Assembly: GCA_021234155.1 (NCBI GenBank)
Contig: JAJEKV010000156.1
Coordinates: forward strand, 1,186,232 to 1,250,231
Reading direction: 5' to 3'
Source: Isoetes taiwanensis
Lineage: Eukaryota > Streptophyta > Lycopodiopsida > Isoetales > Isoetaceae
DNA: 64,000 nt
Shown here piece after piece: positions 54,123-64,000 of the stretch. The translations under genes and the position numbers were made by a program. The first letter of the stretch is position 1. Each line of letters opens with the position of its first letter. The notes beneath the pieces were generated by a model, which saw nothing but the letters and a program-made list of their open reading frames with translations, did not search any database and was not told the DNA's origin.

Positions 54123-55464
54123 ATGGATATTAACCTTAGATGTGTGTCCTGGAATCTCCAAGGAATCAATTCTAATGTTAAAAGAGATAGATTAAATTTC
54201 CTTTGCTTTGCCTTCTAATTTTAATGTTTGGGCTTTAAAAGCTAATAACTCTTCAGCAGGCATTTCTATAGCTTGGAGAGATAGTCTCAATATCTCTAAT
54301 ATTCAAATGATGAATGCTAGCTGTGGCAGGTGGCAGATTCTTCATGGGGATATTAACTTCAAAAAGTTTGCTTTTGTTAATATTTATGCTCAACATCAGC
54401 CTAATGAAAGGAGCTCCATGTGGAATTGCATTAGGAACAGTCTGGATAGGATCCCCTATGATAATTGCATCATGGCAGGTGACTTTAACATGGTCACTCA
54501 TGATTTCATGAGAAGCATCAATTACAGACCTCTCACTAATCAAGAGGCAAACTCTTGGAATCATCTTCTTTTCAGCCATGATCTCAAGCTTGCTAGAACT
54601 CAGCCCAATTCCTATAGTTGGTCCAACCATAGAGCTAATGACCCCATTCTTTGTATGCATGATAGATTCTATGTGAGTGAGCACTTTTGGCATAGCTGTG
54701 ACACAGTCTCTAATCTTAATGGTTTTACCATTTCTGATCATTTCCCCCAGCTCATACAAATCAATGGTAACCCCAATATCACCAAAAGGAATTCTTTCTT
54801 TAAGTTGAATGTTTCCTTGCTCTAGCATGAAAGTTTTCTTCAAGACTTCGAGCTGATTTATAATAGCATCCCCAAGCCCACTACTCATTTGGGATGGATG
54901 AATTGGTGGGTTCAGACCTCCAAAAGTATCAAGAGCTGGCTTAAGAATTGGGGTAAGCAGATTCACATCCAAGGTAAGAAGTATCTTGAAGACCTTAGAG
55001 CGGAGCTTCAGTCCTGTCCTCAAGAGCAACAAGATGATATCAAGCTAAAAATTGAAAAGGAGGAAATTAAGATTGCTAAAGGTTGGCAGCTTAAGGCCAA
55101 AATCAAGGAGCTCAAGGAAGATGAAAGATCCAATTCCAAGTATTTCTTTATCAAGGCTAAAAGCAAAACAAGAAGAAATCACATTTATAGTATTTAAGCT
55201 GAGGGTATGACTGTTTCTGAGGACATTGACCTCAAAAAGGCTGCTACCAATCATTTTATTAAGATTATGGGTACTAATCATGATCTCTCTGAAGCTGATA
55301 TGGATGAGTTCATTCACATGCAAAATGTTATTCAAGATCATCACAATGTCACATTGAAAGCTCCTTTTACTAAAGAGGAACTCTTTACAAGTATCTCAGG
55401 TATGGAAAATGGTAAGACACCAGGCCCAGATGGCCTTCCTGCTGAATTTTTTAAAAAAACTTGG
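54123..55464 (+). pseudogene. LINE ORF2, endonuclease and start of RT, internal deletion, 3' truncated
   Basis: ATG 54123 begins with VSWNLQGINSN, the start of an AP-type endonuclease. After about 20 codons the frame changes at a deletion that removed the Q-E-T catalytic region. From 54208 the frame continues (SAGISIAWRDSL, FVNIYAQH, AGDFNMV, TISDHFP), so the later endonuclease motifs are kept. In-frame stops lie at 54823-54825 and 55195-55197. The linker and the first RT block (GKTPGPDGLPAEFFKK, 55408) follow, then the element ends near 55464 in unrelated sequence. It is therefore cut at its 3' end, unlike usual LINE truncation. Confidence 0.85.
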
Positions 55465-55631
55465 GGTAAGTCGTATTTAATTAAAGTGGGACAAATCTTG
55501 AATTTTGGGACTCGGACTGAAAATGGGACTCATATTGACATCAAAATTTCACATCATATAACAAGGACTGGTTCACAATATTTTCTTACAGAATTTCCAA
55601 ATAAATAGTTGAGAAAGTTGAGCGAGGTGAG

Positions 55632-55815
55632 ATCGAAGGGGGAGGGAAGGGGGGAAGACGGAGTGAGAAAGGGGGGGAGAAGAGGGGGCAAGGGAGAAGG
55701 GCAAGGGCAAGGGGCAAGGGCAAGGGGAAGGGGCAAGGGAAAACATGGCAAAAGGGAGGGGGGAGGGAGAGAGGGAGGGAAGGAGAAGATGGGGGAAGGC
55801 TCAAAGGGGAAGGGT
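55632..55815 (+). repeat. G-rich purine tract with quadruplex potential
   Basis: About 184 bases almost all G and A on the plus strand, with occasional C and T. 55690-55742 has at least eight runs of three or four G separated by two to four bases (GGGCAAGGGCAAGGGG type), a classic quadruplex pattern. It adjoins the broken end of the LINE. GGGAAGG-type frames here are meaningless. Confidence 0.85.
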
Positions 55816-57204
55816 TAGGGGCAACGAGAGTTGGAGAGGGAGAGGATCACCCCTTCAAAAAATAAATAAAACAAGGTGCTGCGCACAGAGGGTTGCCCTC
55901 CGTGGCCGGAGGTTGAGGTGGCTTAAATCATACTTGAAAGTTATGTTTTTTTATCAATCAAAATTGCTATTTTAGAACATTATCATTTTGTGAAGATGAT
56001 GGTACCCATTTGCATCACTAACTCCTCCTTAGATGTTGAGCTCCTCTTGGACTAGGATCCAACTAGACACATGGACATTGGGGTTTGAGTGTAACGTATT
56101 GGTCTGTGGTGCTCGGTATGGAACAAGGATGGCAGAAGCATAAGGAGAAGTCTAATAGAGGAGAGAATGGAAATACATGTTTTGTGAAGTGACTTAAATC
56201 ATAGTTCAAAGTCATGTTTTGACAATTGATTCAAGTTGCTACTTAGACAATAGAGTACTTGATACCATGAATTTATTAATAGCATGGAGTATTTGATACT
56301 TGATAACATACGAAGCGATGTATGAAGAATTCAAATAGAGAAGAGGAGGAGTGGGGTGCAAAAGAATTTAGGAACTGTGAATTGTTTTGTATATCAATTT
56401 TGTTGAGGGTACGAAGGAAGAACTCGATATTTTAAAATGAAGAAGGTTGCTAAGAATTTAATAGCATGAAATACATGGAAGTTGCAAGCCAAGGAAAGCT
56501 GCTTAGAAATGCGAAGGCATGTCTTTTGTTGCTGAATAGTTATGGGTCGTGTTGTGAGTTTGGGTCTTGACGAATGCAATGATTTGGAGTCCGTGATTGA
56601 GCTCGAACATGCATTTACCTCGACTCTTCAGTACGCTTTGGCGCAATGATTGAGGATCTATCTTCATTGTAGCTAATGCGCCTCCTAATGGATAAACGAG
56701 AAATTTGTCAAGCAATGCTCCTACCACTGTGACATGTAGCGTCTTGGATGCAGTGTCGATATCACCGAACATTGTTAACTCATCTATCATGTCGTCGTTC
56801 CTCACACGCGTGTCGCAGGAGGATCGTCCGGACACCGCCTTTATTGCAAGCATTGCACGTCTTGACGACCTTGTTGTCACCAGTTATATTCAATCTCAAT
56901 ATGCCTAAGACCCGTACATCCAAGAATGTTTGATTAGTGGAAAGTTATATGAAATAAGGTGAGAAGCAAGGACAATTTTGGCTCAATTTTAGTGGCAGAA
57001 GATATACCTTGGTATTTTCTAGAACATGTGCTGCGAAGTCTTTGTTTGTGAGTGTCGCCACTACATCATTGTCTAGGAACTATAATTCATCCGAAACCAC
57101 GACACGCGATCACAATCTTGAATGCCATTGAAGCAAACTAATAAACTACCTCAGCGCCAAACAAACCGAGTATCTGCCATATCCAAATCAAATAATTAAT
57201 AACC
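55816..57204. other. Mostly no gene; one unrecognised minus-strand frame
   Basis: 56880-56503 (minus) is open for 125 codons with balanced composition (DELTMFGDIDTASKTLHVTV region) but no domain I know. A plus-strand frame overlaps it, so I do not call a gene. The rest is AT-rich. Confidence 0.3.
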
Positions 57205-57231
57205 AAAAAAAAAAAAAAAAAAAAAAAAAAA
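57205..57231 (+). repeat. A27 homopolymer
   Basis: 27 consecutive A. It could be the tail of a retroposed sequence lying to its left, but no body could be outlined. Confidence 0.6.
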
Positions 57232-57540
57232 TCAAGAACTGAAATGCCGGCCAGCTAATGCAGAAATTAATCACCTAGCATATCGTGCCAGTAATTGGCG
57301 CAGCCTTATAGCTCGCCACATATTTAAAAGAGGCAGAAAAAAATGCAGACGCAAGCAAATAGAAAGGGTACAGTGGTAAGTTTGACTCCAAAAGACTCCA
57401 TATGCCTCCTGCAAGTGCCCACAATAGTATACATGTCAACAAGTGTACTTCCAGTTGCTAAGTCGGACTGGTGCCTACACTAACCTGTTCATAAATGCAC
57501 TTGCCCTTCTATAATCCACATGTGTTACATGCTTTGAAGG

Positions 57541-58500
57541 TCATAATGAATGTAACATTATTGGGCTCTTTCCTTCTTTATGCATCCCCTCAAGACATTC
57601 CAGTGCCAATTTAACCTCAGCATTTTCAACATATCCTGATACCATTATTCCCCAAGATACTACATCCTTTTTATTTTGCAAATTATTAAAGACCCCGATT
57701 GCCTTCTTTAAGCTACCCCATTCAGCATATACATCAATAAGTGTATTTTCCATATTGACCTCAGGGGTATAGGAAATATCATCTCCATTCAGACTGCTCA
57801 TGGATCCATTAAGCTGCATATGTAAAACAACTTAGTGCAAGGTGGCGTTGATCGTGCCGAGAAAATCCTGCAATTATCAATTATTGCATTCCATGATGTG
57901 TAAAACAACTTAGTGCAAGGTGGTCTTGATCATGCTGAGCAAATCCTGCAATTATTGCATTCCATGATATCACATTGGGGCCTTTAGAAATGTTGACCGC
58001 CCTCTCTGCTTCTTCTGAGTTCCCATATTGGCATACATATTAATCAAAGCATTCTCCACAACAAGGTCAGATTGGAGATAAGTGCCAAATATTTGCCCAT
58101 GAACGACATGCTAGGCAAGCTGTTGCAAGCTCTCAAGAGAGCCAAAAACATGAATTTGTCTGTGGAAATGCCTGCAATTTGCATTTCATGATACAACTGT
58201 AAAAACAACTCTCACCATCTTTGGGCTTGGCATGAGCATAAATAATTGCATTCCATGAATATATAACGATCTGGATTTGAAAGCATGTTTAATGTATTAT
58301 TCGCTTCAATCCATTAAAAGACGAATGAGATGGTTGGCTAAGAAGGGAGCAGAATCACGACAGTTTTGAATGATCAAAGAGTGAAGGAGCTTACCTGAAT
58401 CCAAGTCTTTTTGATGGGTGCAGTCATGCACCAGCCGATAAGCCAAGTCCGGAGATAAATTCTTCCAATTCCCCGCTTCTCCCAACACCAGTTCCCACAC
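57541..58500 (-). pseudogene. PPR (PLS-type) gene remnant
   Basis: N-terminal frame 58500-58306: LAYRLVHDCTHQKDLDSGKL, LHSLIIQ, APFLANHLIRL, the usual first part of fern and moss-type PLS proteins. Then pieces: HGQIFGTYLQSDLVVENALI, NMYANMG (about 58090-58030) and AERAVNISKGPNVISWNAII (about 57990-57950). A frame 57819-57541 has ENTLIDVYAEWGSLKKAIG, VFNNLQ and DVVSWGIMVSGYVEN. About 57840-57960 is an imperfect duplication of a 73-bp unit (TGTAAAACAACTTAGTGCAAG). Frame changes separate the pieces. PPR proteins act on chloroplast or mitochondrial RNA. No E/DYW end is present. Confidence 0.7.
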
Positions 58501-58510
58501 CAGCTTATGG

Positions 58511-58711
58511 ACCTCGCTCTAATGCTTGGCGGTGCCGGTTAACCAGTTCCCACACTAGCTGCACAGCAACAATGGCGACCGAGAGTTTACAGGTAAGAGT
58601 AGGTTTGGAGCAGTCACAGCATATCCTAGGTATATTCCAGCATATACCTAGAATATGCCAAAAGCCCACATAAACAAGGGTTTGCCCCCCTAGGGGCAAC
58701 CCAAAAACTAC
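58511..58711. repeat. 195-bp direct repeat, left copy
   Basis: Matches 62517-62706 in the same orientation with a few changes and an 11-base extra segment. It contains ACAATGGCGACCGAGAG followed by TTTACAG|GTAAGAG on the plus strand (ATG plus a good splice donor), a GCATATCCTAGGTATA inverted pair and CCCCCCTAGGGG. On the minus strand it joins the PPR N-terminus directly. Confidence 0.9.
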
Positions 58712-59462
58712 AAAGCATTAACTAGTCTCATCATTATAAACTTAGATTGCACTACTCATCTTAACCAAAATAGGACATAGGCACCTACTTTTGTTGATAA
58801 GTGTATTGCAATAGCTTCAGCCATCCGTAAGAAATGCCTAATTGTTAACATCCTTCTACACATTCACATCAACATGTAAGTTCGGCTTAAGCGTGGCAAT
58901 CTTGGCTTTCTGCCAAATATTATTTTGGAAGAAGAAGTTATTCTAGAGCTTCCACTTTTAAATCACTGAATGAGGAGTTGGAAACTCATGGTGGGAGTAG
59001 GTCGATGCAAAGTTGACACAAAATGTGGTATTGTGATGTTAAACTGATTTGGACCTGAGATGATTATTGTGCTTCGAGAGTGGTGATAGGTCAAGTGTAG
59101 AGCCATAGGTGAGGCATGCACACACATGGAAAAGAGTACATGTTCTTGTTGAAATCTAGAAAGTACCATTTGTTGAAGCAATGTGGGAGAACACATTGTT
59201 ATCGAGTTTGTAGAAGGGAAGGGGGGTAGACGAGCTATGCACGCACATGTTGAAGAAGGAAGATCGGAGAATATGTCTTTGTTGAGCATGGAAAAGTAGC
59301 ATTTGTTGAGGAAGACTGGATTCTAGATAGTAGCATTTGATGTGTGACCAAAGTCATCTTGGGAGCGAACAATAGGGATATAAGATGAGAAATGTGTCTT
59401 CCTAAAGATGTTTTTCAAAGAATGCATATGCACTTGGCAAATTAGAGTATACTAAAGTTTAT
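58712..59462. other. No gene seen
   Basis: AT-rich spacer; the only long frame (59289-58963, minus) has no recognisable domain. Confidence 0.5.
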
Positions 59463-59680
59463 AGCATGGGTATGAATTGTTGCATAATCAAGGTGATGTG
59501 CATTGTAGATAGATGGCGTTTTGTGGATGGCGAATTAAGCCATAATGCCACATGGCCATTCTCATCCTATTGCATAGGTATGAATTGCTGCCTAATCAAG
59601 GTGATATGCATTGTGGATCGATTGTGTATTGTGGATGTCACATTAAGCCATAGTGCAACGTGAGCATTCTCATCTTATTT
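59463..59680. repeat. Tandem duplication, 108-bp unit x2
   Basis: Two adjacent copies (period 108) starting near GGTATGAATTGYTGC and containing ATTAAGCCATARTGC. About 85% alike by eye. Non-coding. Confidence 0.8.
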
Positions 59681-60690
59681 TCTTTCTTGTTAAGATGGTC
59701 AAGCTGGACTCTTCAGTGATGTATTTAAACAGAAGGGGATATTGCATTCTAAGAAATAATGCATCTTCTTGGGACTCCTTGTAGATCCCAATGTTCCACA
59801 ATTACTGTACCATGTTAGAGGGCCATGCTAAATTGAGTTGTTCTCACAATATTACTTGCTAACTCACTTTTAACAACACAAACGTGAATGTGAACTTCAT
59901 GTTTCATGTGTACAGGCTTTCAATTGTTGGCTGAAATTTGCAACGTGCATTTGGTGAAGTACTTGAATGGCCTATTTTCCAACACTGATGTCATGGTTGT
60001 CCACGAGAACTCATTGGGAATGCCAATTGCATACTCTGTCATTCCATACTTGCCATGAGTTTGCAAGGGCAGTTCCAGCAATGCGAGATAAAACACAACG
60101 AAAGCAAGTCTGTAACCAATCTAAAATATCAAATTCACCAGATTTTAAACATGAACGTTCCATCATAGATGGCTCACTAATATCCTGACAATGTCTAAAG
60201 CTAGCTTCATTCCACAATATGAGTAATGCATTCAGCAGAAGAATGTTGAAAACGAACATTATCTACTCTAGCTATAATCAAGTGTGAACCGCCATTGGGA
60301 TGACAATTTTATTGCTTCCAGTACAGTAAAGCGACAACTCGATCATATCATATCATAGTTTGGCACAACATTTGCGGAACCTGCAAATCAAATCATCAAC
60401 CCTTCGAGTGGAAAATCCTAAGCTGTTTGTGCCAAGAAGAATGGAAACTTATCACTTTGAGTGCAGCAAAGTAAGAACTCCAAGGCAAAAGCTTAAATGC
60501 AAACTCGAATCTTAGACAAAGTCTTAGATAAATATGCGCATTATGTGGCTGTATATAGGTGAATAATACTGCAGAGCTGTACATGAGTGATCAGAAATAT
60601 TGAGGAGAATGCGATTTGGCAATTTTCACTTGGGTTTCAAGCATGCCTCTCAAGAGGAATGGCATTTACAATATGACACATCATTTGATG
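59681..60690. other. No gene seen
   Basis: Short frames on both strands overlap (59967-60259) without recognisable domains. Confidence 0.5.
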
Positions 60691-61556
60691 CTCTATAGAT
60701 GATGCTATTTGTGTTCACTGCCATATCCATGCTCTTCTTTTTTATTATACTCTTCAGATCTTCCTTAACACTTTCTAATATTACCTCATAGAACTATATG
60801 AGATAGAATCGTTTTTGGGCATAACTTGCAAACTAAAACTTGGATTTTCCAGCAAGAGCATTCGTTAAAGACCCTTCAAGAAGATCTAAAGATAATCCTA
60901 GGCATAAAATTTCCAAATTCTGTTTGTAAAGACGTCAAAAATGCCAAAATGCACTTGCTGTCCTAGTTTCACAGCAGAGTATAAAAGGCACATAACTCCA
61001 AAACGAAACCTCTATTTTTTATGCATGAGCATTCATTGGAGAGCTTAAGGAATGTTCTACAAAAGCACTTAGGAGAACATTTCTCAAATTCACACTTTAA
61101 ATGGCTCAAATAAAGCTCTATAGATGATGCTATTTGTGTTCACTGCCATATCCATGCTCTTCTTTTTTATTATACTCTTCAGATCTTCCTTAACACTTTC
61201 TAATACTACCTCATAGAACTATATGAGATAGAACCGTTTTTGGGCATAACTTCCAAACCAAAACTCGGATTTTCCAGCAAGAGCATTCGTTAAAGACCCT
61301 TCAAGAAGATCTAAAGATAATCCTAGGCATAAAATTTCCAAATTCTGTTTTCCAAATTCTGTTTGTAAAGACGTCAAAAATGCCAAAATGCACTTGCTGT
61401 CCTAGTTTCACAGCAGAGTATAAAAGGCACATAACTCCAAAACGAAACCTCTGTTTTTTATGCATGAGCATTCATTGGAGAGCTTAAGGAATGTTCTACA
61501 AAAGCACTTAGGAGAACATTTCTCAAATTCACACTTTAAATGGCTCAAATAAAGCT
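60691..61556. repeat. Tandem duplication, 425-bp unit x2, recent
   Basis: Unit 1 60691-61115, unit 2 61116-61556, differing at only a handful of bases plus a small internal duplication (TTCCAAATTCTG) in unit 2. High identity implies a recent event. No gene in it. Confidence 0.92.
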
Positions 61557-62516
61557 ATAAGATCCGAATAAGTATTGTTTGGATAGAAACGAATGCCTTA
61601 AAAAATAGCAATACATAAATGAACTGAAATGAGATATACACTGATTGAGATGGACTAGCTGCATCAAATATAACAGGCAAAGATGAATGCAATTAGAGTT
61701 CTCCATTTCCAAAGGCTCCATCACTTCCGCAATGGCGTAAATAACAAGAAATAGAAGTAGACTTATCCGCTTATCAAATTGGAGCGATTCAAGGCGTGAT
61801 AGAGAGAACCCAAAAGGCGTAAGAAATTGTTCGCACTTGCAAATCGCATTTGAAACAGCAACTATTAGCTCCGACAGGACAAAGAATACCATCTCCAAAT
61901 TAACCATTTTTTGGTGACTAGTAGTCCTCGAGATAAATGAAGTCTTCAAACATGAAATATTTATTTGTTTCAGCTCTAGAGCAAGAATGAAGTCTTCAAA
62001 CATGAAATATTTATTTGTTGCAGCTCTAGAGCAAGAAAGGCTCTCGAGAATGTCCGTAAAAGCCACACATCTTCAAATAACCACAATAAAACTATGCAAT
62101 CCAAACTTACATGTATCAATTGTATTTCCGCCCGGGCAATCCCCTGTCAGTTTGAAAGAATCCATTCAACTAAATTCGGCTGCTTTGGCATTTCTAAATG
62201 ATCCTTAGAATGCTCAAATGCTTCGGCAACATTTAAAGATCCATAGAATACTGAAAATACTCTGGCTTGACCAAGGCAATGGATTGTTTAACTTTAGAAT
62301 TTGCTGATAACCTGCTACAATTCTCTTCCCTTAGAAGTTTGAAGGGAAGGACATACTAATACAAAAGATCGGTCATGCTCTGCAAAGAAATTAGTATGAT
62401 CTTCAAACAAATTAGAAAGATGGGTGAAGAGTTGGACATATCTTCTGCACCGCCAGGGTGAGCGGTAAATATGTGATAAACTGGAATACATAAATCACGT
62501 TTGTGGTGCCTCCCTT
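61557..62516. other. No gene; includes a 50-bp tandem duplication
   Basis: 61938-61987 and 61988-62037 are near-identical 50-bp copies (AAGTCTTCAAACATG). A minus-strand frame 62066-61545 (173 codons) spans them but has no recognisable domain and partly reflects the duplication. Confidence 0.55.
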
Positions 62517-62706
62517 ACCTCGCTCTAATGCTTGGCGGTGCCGGTTAACCAGTTCCCACACCAGCCGCACAGCAACAATGGCGACCGAGAGTTTACAGGT
62601 AAGAGTAGGTCACAGCATATCCTAGGTATATTCCAGCATATACCTAGGATATGCCAAAAGCCCACATAAACAAGGGTTTACCCCCCTAGGGGCAACCCAA
62701 AAAAAC
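62517..62706. repeat. 195-bp direct repeat, right copy
   Basis: Second copy of 58511-58711, with the same plus-strand ATG plus donor. On the minus strand it ends at GAG|GTAAGG, a possible splice donor that the left copy lacks. Confidence 0.9.
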
Positions 62707-63361
62707 TAAATATTATAAATTAAAGAAAGAACAATCAAATCTCATATTAAAAATAAAAATTAAATATTACGTAATAAAAAATAAATAATTAATTACTAAA
62801 TGAAATTCTAGAATTCTCAACCTTCTCGACTCACTAGTCGAGAAGGCATAAGGCTATGCAAGCCCATCGCCTTGCCTTTCCCAAAGCGCAGAGAGAGAGA
62901 CTAAGGTAGCTATATTCCACACTCGCTCAGAAGATAACCACCACGGTCCAAAAGGAAGTCAACCAACAACAAACAACAAAAGCAAATTATAGCACTAGCA
63001 TCTCGGGCGCCCTCCAGCGTGTTAGCAGCCTAGAGAGAGCCCTCTCGACTGGGATACCGAGGTTGCCTCCAGTCTCTAGAGCGTGGAGCATAGCTCCGTA
63101 AGGGATCTCATTAAGGCAAACCTAAGCTCTTTCAAGATTGGCAAGGCAGGCATTGCTTCAACAAGAACTGCATTCCAATGTCATTACTGAGCACGGGGCT
63201 TTCCACGATTTTCTTGAACGTTTCTCTTGCCTTTAGAGCTCTGCCGCTCAGGAAAATACCGCCACTGCCGAAGGTTTGGATATGTAATCGTGCTGTAGAG
63301 ATCAGAGAAAATCGGAGCTGCAGAATGGAATGAAGTACGGTTAGATCAAGCAGATTTGGCT
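62707..63361. other. Possible promoter and 5' region of the MAKR-like ORF
   Basis: 62707-62825 is very AT-rich. A GAGAGAGAGA run lies at 62891, and CTCAACCTTCTCGACTCACTAGTCGAGAAGG (inverted TTCTCGACT/AGTCGAGAA, 62822-62846) forms a small hairpin. No TATA box could be fixed. Confidence 0.3.
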
Positions 63362-63613
63362 ATGGCGGACTCCAACCTTTTTATCGAACTGGATATGGAT
63401 ATGGCAGTTCCTTTGCAATGCGAGAATAGAAAGGGCCATCACAGGCATTCTAAATCTTTAGGTTCTCAAGATTTTGAGTTTGGCATTTCTTTTCCGGTAG
63501 CAGGGCATTTAGGAGCAAATGATTGCTCGCCAGCAGATGATCTTTTCTACAAAGGAAAGCTCCTTCCCCTGCATTTGCCTCCCCGATTACAAATCGCTCA
63601 GAATATTGAGTAA
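63362..63613 (+). CDS. MAKR/BKI1-like N-terminal ORF, 83 aa, possibly truncated by a nonsense codon
   Basis: Starts at ATG 63362 (ADSNLFIELDMDM). The diagnostic part is FEFGISFPVAG, then CSPADDLFYKGKLLPLHL. This matches the S-P-A-D-E-L-F-x-x-G-x-L-L-P-L-H block of membrane-associated kinase regulators and BRI1 kinase inhibitor 1. These proteins sit at the plasma membrane and inhibit receptor kinases. Family members are much longer and carry a C-terminal kinase-binding motif. Here a TAA at 63611-63613 ends the frame, but the same frame stays open afterwards to 63835 (serine/glutamate-rich), so a premature stop is possible. Confidence 0.55.
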   Translation: MADSNLFIELDMDMAVPLQCENRKGHHRHSKSLGSQDFEFGISFPVAGHLGANDCSPADDLFYKGKLLPLHLPPRLQIAQNIE

Positions 63614-64000
63614 ACTGATGATCAAGGATCTGCAGGAGCAGTGGTGCATTATTCTTGCCGCTATCAAGGATCTGCCGGAGTAGTGGTGGGAGAAAAAGAG
63701 TCCGGTGAAGTTAGCTCTCCAGATTCGGCCTTTCATCATCGGCCTTCAGAATCGGCTTCAGAATCGGTGGATGCCTGGAGGCCTTCAGAATCAGCTTCAG
63801 ATCGGCGTTTCATCATCAACCAGAGGCATTCATAACTGAAGCGGCCTTGTTGCCATAGCACAGCTCCGCTTCCATGCCATAGCCGGATCTTGAGAGTTCG
63901 CCATAGCCAGCCACGATTTCGTAAGTGTACCAAATTTCTTCTTCCCAAAAGGTACGTACCAAATCTCCCCCCCTTTTCAATTTCAAATTTCGAAAATCTC
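63614..64000. other. In-frame continuation after the MAKR-like stop; otherwise non-coding
   Basis: Same frame is open to 63835 with two near-repeats: CAAGGATCTGC-GGAG-AGTGGTG at 63624 and 63667, and GCCTTCAGAATCxGCTTCAGA at 63744 and 63781 (protein RPSESAS twice). The last 100 bases have C and T runs and nothing recognisable. Confidence 0.35.

Noticed and set aside
54253-55032. 259-codon minus-strand frame
   Set aside because: Shadow of the LINE endonuclease frame on the plus strand.
58511-62706. The direct repeats as LTRs of a retrotransposon
   Set aside because: No TG..CA ends, no primer-binding site or polypurine tract, and no gag or pol between.

Overview
This is a repeat-rich piece of land-plant nuclear DNA. 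Plant-type evidence: L1-type LINEs with a zf-RVT zinc-binding domain, a Ty3/gypsy chromovirus primed from initiator tRNA-Met, PLS-type pentatricopeptide-repeat (PPR) fragments, a twin-LOV photoreceptor remnant, a family-1 glycosyltransferase remnant, a leucine-rich-repeat protein remnant and a membrane-associated-kinase-regulator-like ORF. Intron borders are ordinary GT-AG. The wording of the PPR, UGT and LOV pieces and the LINE variety remind me of a fern or another seed-free plant; that is an inference. No bacterial gene or operon, CRISPR array or rRNA was seen.

Layout. 1-1642: 3' end of an L1-type LINE. 1678-3390: two dispersed repeats. 3931-12897: a 9.0-kb DNA transposon with perfect 22-bp terminal inverted repeats (TIRs) and a 4-bp target-site duplication (TSD), ATGC. 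It carries a DDD-like transposase on the minus strand and three cargo genes on the plus strand: a coiled-coil/RING-like protein, an FCP1/NIF-type HAD domain and a Ulp1 (C48) SUMO-protease domain. It also has two inverted GTGTGGTG-CCACCA arrays lying in introns. 13456-15690: hairpin element, TTAA-flanked element, repeats. 19339-20253: an intact-looking three-exon gene with two tandem DUF8039-like modules. 20254-22850: small element, A-tailed retroposon and a decayed LRR gene. 23770-25858: orphan ORF fused to a decayed twin-LOV gene. 27931-32757: decayed gypsy chromovirus. 34489-36040: palindrome array and snapback repeats. 36893-38230: decayed gene, possibly tyrosine-recombinase-like. 38350-38999: two long hairpins. 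39665-45430: two fragments of a second LINE family flanking a 3-kb hAT-like element full of an 18-bp palindrome. 45505-48526: gag fragment, PPR fragment broken by a LINE with 16-bp TSDs, and a 236-bp hAT MITE. 49745-50636: another TIR element beside a UGT fragment. 51774-55464: L1-type LINE with intact ORF1 and damaged, 3'-truncated ORF2. 55632-55815: purine tract. 57541-58500: PPR pseudogene. 58511-62706: direct 195-bp repeats around tandem duplications. 63362-63613: MAKR/BKI1-like ORF.

The most interesting object is the 9-kb composite transposon. Its insertion can be read exactly, because it sits inside one copy of a repeat whose uninterrupted second copy lies 1.3 kb to the left. Transposase and cargo genes are now damaged by frameshifts or nonsense codons, but the catalytic residues remain readable. 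The pairing of a DDD-like transposase, 4-bp TSD, captured or co-evolved Ulp1 protease and HAD domain, and mirror-image tripartite arrays in the first introns of both outer genes is not something I recognise as a described element. Sola is the nearest superfamily I can propose.

Almost everything else is transposon or pseudogene. Only the DUF8039-like gene (237 aa), LINE ORF1 (599 aa) and the short MAKR-like ORF read without interruption.
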